In this document: piece after piece, positions 60,840-64,000 of the stretch
How the letters are laid out: each line of letters begins with the position of its first letter
Position numbering within the stretch: the stretch's first letter is position 1
DNA from: Chloroflexi bacterium HGW-Chloroflexi-3
GTDB lineage: Bacteria > Chloroflexota > Anaerolineae > Anaerolineales > Anaerolineaceae
NCBI GenBank assembly: GCA_002842045.1
Contig: PHBX01000026.1
Location: 29,940 to 93,939, forward strand
Reading direction: 5' to 3'
Length of the DNA stretch: 64,000 nt
The notes under the pieces: generated by a model
Told to the model about the DNA's origin: nothing
The model's database searches: none
What the model saw: the letters and a program-made list of their open reading frames with translations, nothing else
Made by a program: the position numbers and the translations under genes

Positions 60840-60981
60840 CAAACCACCTGTGAGCTGAAACCTGAAGCAAAAAAATAAGGCGACCGGCGCAACCGTTATC
60901 AGCATAGACAAGATGCTCATTTTTTGAGTAATCTGGGTGGAACCGCGAGAAGTTCTCTTGCCCCAGTGGCAAGAGTTTTTT
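60840..60981 (+). promoter_or_regulatory. T-box leader of thrS lacking most of stem I
   Basis: A T-box 3' portion is clear: CAACCGTTATC (60890-60900), T-box core TGGGTGGAACCGCG (60934-60947) and terminator CTCTTGCC / GGCAAGAG (60955-60962, 60968-60975) with six T. A specifier-like GAA-ACC (Thr codon at 60860-60862) is preserved, but the AGTA, AGAGAG and distal stem I of a full T-box are missing. The tRNA-Val gene ends 20 bases before the specifier-like triplet. Confidence 0.8.
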
Positions 60982-61015
60982 GTTTAAATACTGAATTAAG
61001 AGAAAGAGGTGAAAA

Positions 61016-62806
61016 ATGGCCAAAAAAGTTGATGTAAATTATGAAGCTTCACATTTATTCAAAGTGAGACACTCAACTGCACACGTCATGGCACAGGCTG
61101 TTCTGGAAAAATTCCCGGATGCTAAATATGCCATTGGACCTGCAATTGATGATGGCTTTTATTATGATTTTGATCTTCCACGACCACTAACCCCAGAGGA
61201 CCTGGAAGAGGTTGAAAAACGTATGAAACATATCATTAAAGGGAATCATAGATTTGAAAAGCAAGTGTTGAGCGCGGAAGAAGCGTTGAATATTTTTAAT
61301 GATCAACCTTATAAAGTCGAGTTAATAAAAGGACTTGAAGAAGGTGGAACTGATGAACATGGTGATCCGTTAGAGGAAAAACCAGATATTTCCATCTATA
61401 AACATGATAAATTTGTAGATTTATGCCGTGGTCCGCACGTAGAGAGTACTAATGAGATCAATCCCAAAGCCATTAAACTCTTGTCCGTTGCTGGGGCATA
61501 TTGGCGTGGAGATGAAAAACGCCCCATGCTGCAAAGAATTTATGGTACCGCGTTTGAGAATCCAGAAGATTTAAAGGATTATTTATGGAGAATCGAAGAA
61601 GCCAAGAAGCGTGACCATCGTAAAGTAGGTAAAGAATTGGATTTATTCTCCATCAATCAGGAAGTTGGCCCTGGCTTGATCCTTTGGCATCCCAACGGAG
61701 GACTTATTCGTCATCTGGTTGAAGATTATTGTAAACAGGAACACTTGGCGAATGGCTATGATATTGTTTATTCTCCTCACATCGGAAGAGCACATCTTTG
61801 GGAAACCTCAGGACATTTGGGTTTCTACAAAGAAAATATGTTTTCATCTATGGAAATTGAAGAGGATGATTATTATGCCAAACCAATGAACTGCCCATTC
61901 CACATTATGATTTACAAAAACAAATTACATTCCTATCGGGATTTCCCAATGCGAATGGCTGAATGGGGAACAGTTTACCGTTATGAACGCTCCGGTGTTT
62001 TACATGGATTGTTACGTGTGCGAGGATTCACCCAGGATGATGCTCACATTTTCTGCCGTGAAGATCAAATGCCAGAAGAGATTGACAAAACACTGAATTT
62101 TTGTTTGCACATACTGCGTCATTTTGGAATGAATGAATTTCACGCCTATTTGTCAACCCGTAATCCTGAGAAATCAGTCGGAGAAGAGCTGGAATGGTTA
62201 AGAGCACAAGAAGCTCTTAAAGAAGCGCTTGACCGAGCAAACCTGAGCTATGATATTGACGAAGGTGGCGCTGCATTTTATGGACCGAAGATAGATCTAA
62301 AAATGATTGATGCTTTGGGACGTGAATGGCAACTGAGCACCATCCAATTCGATTTCAATTTGCCTGAACGATTTGATATGACCTATATCGGGGAGGATGG
62401 CCAGCAACACCGCCCTCTCATGATCCATCGGGCATTATTGGGTTCAGTCGAGCGCTTTATGGGTGTCTTAATTGAGCATTATGGTGGTGCGTTCCCGGTT
62501 TGGTTGATGCCTGTCCAGGCTTCAATCATACCAATTGCTGACCGCCACATTGATTTTGCTCATGAAGTAGCCCAGCAATTAAAATCCACTGGTATACGTG
62601 TGGAAGTGGATGATAGCAATGAACGTATGAATGCTAAAATTCGAAATGCTCAACTTCAAAAAATACCCTACATGTTGGTGATTGGTGATAAAGAAGTTGA
62701 AGCTGGTCAGGTAGCCTTACGAATGCGCAATGGAGAAAATCCCGGTGCAATGACAGTGGATGATTTCATTCAATTTACCCAAAAACAGATAAAAGAATTA
62801 GCATAA
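61016..62806 (+). CDS. thrS: Threonine-tRNA ligase without TGS domain
   Basis: Charges tRNA-Thr. The sequence starts directly with the editing domain, HSTAHVMAQAV (His19 and His23) and DLCRGPHV (Cys137, His141). The N-terminal TGS domain of about 60 residues in most bacterial ThrS is absent. The class II core has MNCPFHIMIY (zinc Cys293), RYERSGVLHGLLRVRGFTQDD and GSVERFMGVLIEHYGGAFP, and an HGTP anticodon-binding domain follows. 596 residues. AGAGG precedes the ATG. It is controlled by the T-box leader directly upstream and ends in a terminator. Confidence 0.96.
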   Translation: MAKKVDVNYEASHLFKVRHSTAHVMAQAVLEKFPDAKYAIGPAIDDGFYYDFDLPRPLTPEDLEEVEKRMKHIIKGNHRFEKQVLSAEEALNIFNDQPYKVELIKGLEEGGTDEHGDPLEEKPDISIYKHDKFVDLCRGPHVESTNEINPKAIKLLSVAGAYWRGDEKRPMLQRIYGTAFENPEDLKDYLWRIEEAKKRDHRKVGKELDLFSINQEVGPGLILWHPNGGLIRHLVEDYCKQEHLANGYDIVYSPHIGRAHLWETSGHLGFYKENMFSSMEIEEDDYYAKPMNCPFHIMIYKNKLHSYRDFPMRMAEWGTVYRYERSGVLHGLLRVRGFTQDDAHIFCREDQMPEEIDKTLNFCLHILRHFGMNEFHAYLSTRNPEKSVGEELEWLRAQEALKEALDRANLSYDIDEGGAAFYGPKIDLKMIDALGREWQLSTIQFDFNLPERFDMTYIGEDGQQHRPLMIHRALLGSVERFMGVLIEHYGGAFPVWLMPVQASIIPIADRHIDFAHEVAQQLKSTGIRVEVDDSNERMNAKIRNAQLQKIPYMLVIGDKEVEAGQVALRMRNGENPGAMTVDDFIQFTQKQIKELA

Positions 62807-62815
62807 TGCTAATTC

Positions 62816-62853
62816 AAACAGAGGGCTTCTTGATTCGAAACCCTCTGTTTTTT
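62816..62853 (+). terminator. Terminator of thrS
   Basis: Ten-pair stem AAACAGAGGG (62816-62825) / CCCTCTGTTT (62841-62850) and T-run. Confidence 0.85.
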
Positions 62854-62894
62854 CATGGAATTAGAAGTGGAAATCTCAAATCAAGCGTGTTTTA

Positions 62895-62924
62895 TTGACG
62901 ATCATATTTAAGATATGGTATATT
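62895..62924 (+). promoter_or_regulatory. Promoter of infC
   Basis: TTGACG (62895-62900), an 18-base spacer, TATATT (62919-62924) with extended TGG. Leader of about 55 bases before the ATT start. Confidence 0.55.
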
Positions 62925-62985
62925 ATACAAGTTCATTTTCTTAAAGGAATCATTAATTTGTTCAACTTTTGAAAGGAGTAAGACC

Positions 62986-63603
62986 ATTAGTACATCAAAT
63001 TTTCGGGTAAATGAAGAAATCAAAGGAAAAGAAGTTCGCTTGATTGGAGCTGGAGGAGAAAACGTAGGATTAATAACTGTACAAAAAGCACTGGAAATGG
63101 CTCGCGAGGCTGAATTAGATCTCGTTGAAGTCGCTCCAGGAGCCAATCCCCCAGTCTGTCGTATCATGAATTACGGAAAATTCCTGTACGAAAGAACTAA
63201 GAAAGAACGAGAAGCTAGAAAAGCGCAAACAAAAATAGAAACAAAAGAAATTCGATTGCGTCCAAAAACGAATGAACACCATCGCGGTTTTAAAACCCGG
63301 GATGCAAGACGGTGGCTCGAAGAGGGAATGAAAGTCAAAGTTACGGTTCGTTTCCGTGGTCGCGAAATCACATACCCTGAAATCGCATTGGAAGACCTCA
63401 AGGAAATCGCTGAGGAATTATCAGATGTTGCTACGGTAGAACAGAAACCAGACCTTGAAGGGCGAAATATGTTTATGTTATTATCACCAACTAAAGGTGT
63501 GGGGAAGAAAGCAAAACCTGCCAACCCAAAACCAGTAAAAAGTAAAATAAAAGTCATTCAAACTGATGAAGTAACAGAGGACATGGAAGAATCGGAAGAT
63601 TAA
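62986..63603 (+). CDS. infC: Translation initiation factor IF-3 (ATT start codon)
   Basis: Binds 30S, prevents premature 50S joining and checks start-codon pairing. The conserved N-terminal FRVNEEIKGKEVRLIG begins upstream of every ATG, GTG or TTG option. The frame opens with ATT at 62986, seven bases after AAAGGAG. An ATT start is also known for E. coli infC, where it allows IF-3 to repress itself. The domain continues with NPPVCRIMNYGKFLYERTKKERE and the C-domain (EIRLRPKTNEHHRGFKTRDAR, VRFRGREITYPEIA). A Lys-rich and acidic tail ends the 205 residues. A TTG at 63040 would cut the N-terminal domain. Confidence 0.93.
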   Translation: MSTSNFRVNEEIKGKEVRLIGAGGENVGLITVQKALEMAREAELDLVEVAPGANPPVCRIMNYGKFLYERTKKEREARKAQTKIETKEIRLRPKTNEHHRGFKTRDARRWLEEGMKVKVTVRFRGREITYPEIALEDLKEIAEELSDVATVEQKPDLEGRNMFMLLSPTKGVGKKAKPANPKPVKSKIKVIQTDEVTEDMEESED

Positions 63604-63654
63604 TTTCCAGAAACTTATCAAAGTTTTCACCTGTCCAAATCATTAAACCTATAG

Positions 63655-63694
63655 TATAATTTGCGGTCGCGTGTCGTAAACGACCGCAAATTTT
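63655..63694 (+). promoter_or_regulatory. TATAAT box and hairpin between infC and rpmI
   Basis: An exact TATAAT (63655-63660) overlaps the start of a perfect ten-pair hairpin, TTTGCGGTCG (63660-63669) / CGACCGCAAA (63681-63690), followed by TTTT. The inner GTCG-TAAA-CGAC (63673-63684) can form an alternative short hairpin. It could terminate infC transcription, or be a leader signal of rpmI-rplT such as an L20 site. Confidence 0.5.
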
Positions 63695-63723
63695 ATGAAT
63701 TTTTTTAGAAGAGGAGATTAAAA

Positions 63724-63948
63724 GTGCCTCGTAAAGCAAGAACTGGCAAATTCAAGATGAAGACCCATAAAGCAACATCAAAACGATTTCGCTTAACCGG
63801 GTCGGGCATGTTGGTTCGTACCAAAGGTGGCAAAAGCCATTTGCGCCGTCGCACCTCGGATCGCACCAAACGCTTGTTATCTGAAATGATTGAAGTAAAA
63901 GGTACCAAGATTGCCCAACGTATTCGTCGCCTTGCCCCTTATCTCTAG
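63724..63948 (+). CDS. rpmI: Ribosomal protein L35
   Basis: 50S subunit protein of 74 residues, basic throughout. The L35 core is FKMKTHKATSKRFRLTGSG, GGKSHLRRRTSDRTKRLL. It begins at GTG 63724, about nine bases after GAGGAG. The first ten residues (PRKARTGKF) precede the KMKTHK that normally starts L35, and the C-terminus is also slightly extended (RIRRLAPYL). The order infC-rpmI predicts rplT next, beyond the window. Confidence 0.93.
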   Translation: MPRKARTGKFKMKTHKATSKRFRLTGSGMLVRTKGGKSHLRRRTSDRTKRLLSEMIEVKGTKIAQRIRRLAPYL

Positions 63949-64000
63949 GGATAGGCTGTTCGTATTCATGATTAGTGCAACTGTTGGGTGTTAAACTGGT

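Noticed and set aside
60769..61023. Minus-strand open frame of 84 codons across tRNA-Val and the thrS leader
   Set aside because: It is the antisense of a tRNA gene and a T-box; the GGIGLEPTASAMS-like ending is a well-known artefact of antisense tRNA translation.

Overview
The window reads as a chromosomal segment of an uncultured bacterium of the phylum Chloroflexota, most likely class Anaerolineae. It is AT-rich and densely packed, with no rRNA, insertion sequence, prophage or CRISPR. The assignment is an inference. It rests on an Alternative-Complex-III-type electron-transfer cluster, secreted proteins with long Thr-Pro linkers, a divergent PlsY, a derived DNA-methylase-like protein, and T-box leaders together with a c-di-AMP receptor pair. 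No 16S or marker phylogeny could be run.

Layout. 1-3.7 kb: the 5' part of deoB (leaving the window on the left) and a divergent amino-acid ABC transporter. 3.8-10.6 kb: a 915-aa surface protein, an MBL-fold hydrolase, a PlsY-like acyltransferase, a JAMM protease and membrane proteins. 10.6-15.5 kb: gyrB, a malate/lactate-type dehydrogenase and a GH13 alpha-glucosidase. 15.6-24.5 kb: the translation/transcription operon nusA-ylxR-infB-rbfA-nrnA-truB-ribF plus a two-domain ThyX-like gene. rimP and the first codons of nusA appear to be missing from its head. 24.5-32.4 kb: a thioredoxin-like protein, a tryptophan T-box with trpB2, a very large GAF histidine kinase paired with a NusG paralogue, and a CPBP protease. 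32.5-43.4 kb: a degenerate DNA-methylase-like protein, a class A penicillin-binding protein, a glycosidase-like protein, two tandem c-di-AMP receptor-like genes, DUF4013, AMMECR1 and a flavin reductase. 43.5-51.5 kb: an amidase plus two L,D-transpeptidases, a thioredoxin-TPR protein, a lipoprotein, GNAT and RlmD-like genes. 51.7-58.7 kb: a seven-gene quinol-oxidising complex with features of both ACIII and Qrc. 58.9-64 kb: a phosphatase, a methyltransferase, tRNA-Ser, tRNA-Val, thrS behind a T-box fragment, infC with an ATT start, and rpmI.

Functional themes are information processing (gyrB, nusA operon, infC-rpmI, thrS), peptidoglycan building and remodelling (PBP1, amidase, L,D-transpeptidases) and membrane electron transfer. 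Regulatory signals are unusually readable: consensus promoters, often with an extended -10, two T-boxes, strong and often bidirectional intrinsic terminators, and at least two genes whose predicted transcription start falls on the start codon.

Most interesting points: the truncated nusA fused to what looks like a rimP leader; the thrS T-box whose stem I 5' half is replaced by a tRNA-Val gene; the ACIII/Qrc intermediate cluster; a roughly 14-residue-period GYP repeat shared by two exported proteins; a two-domain ThyX whose halves hold complementary pieces of the active-site signature; and a methylase-like protein with a destroyed catalytic motif.
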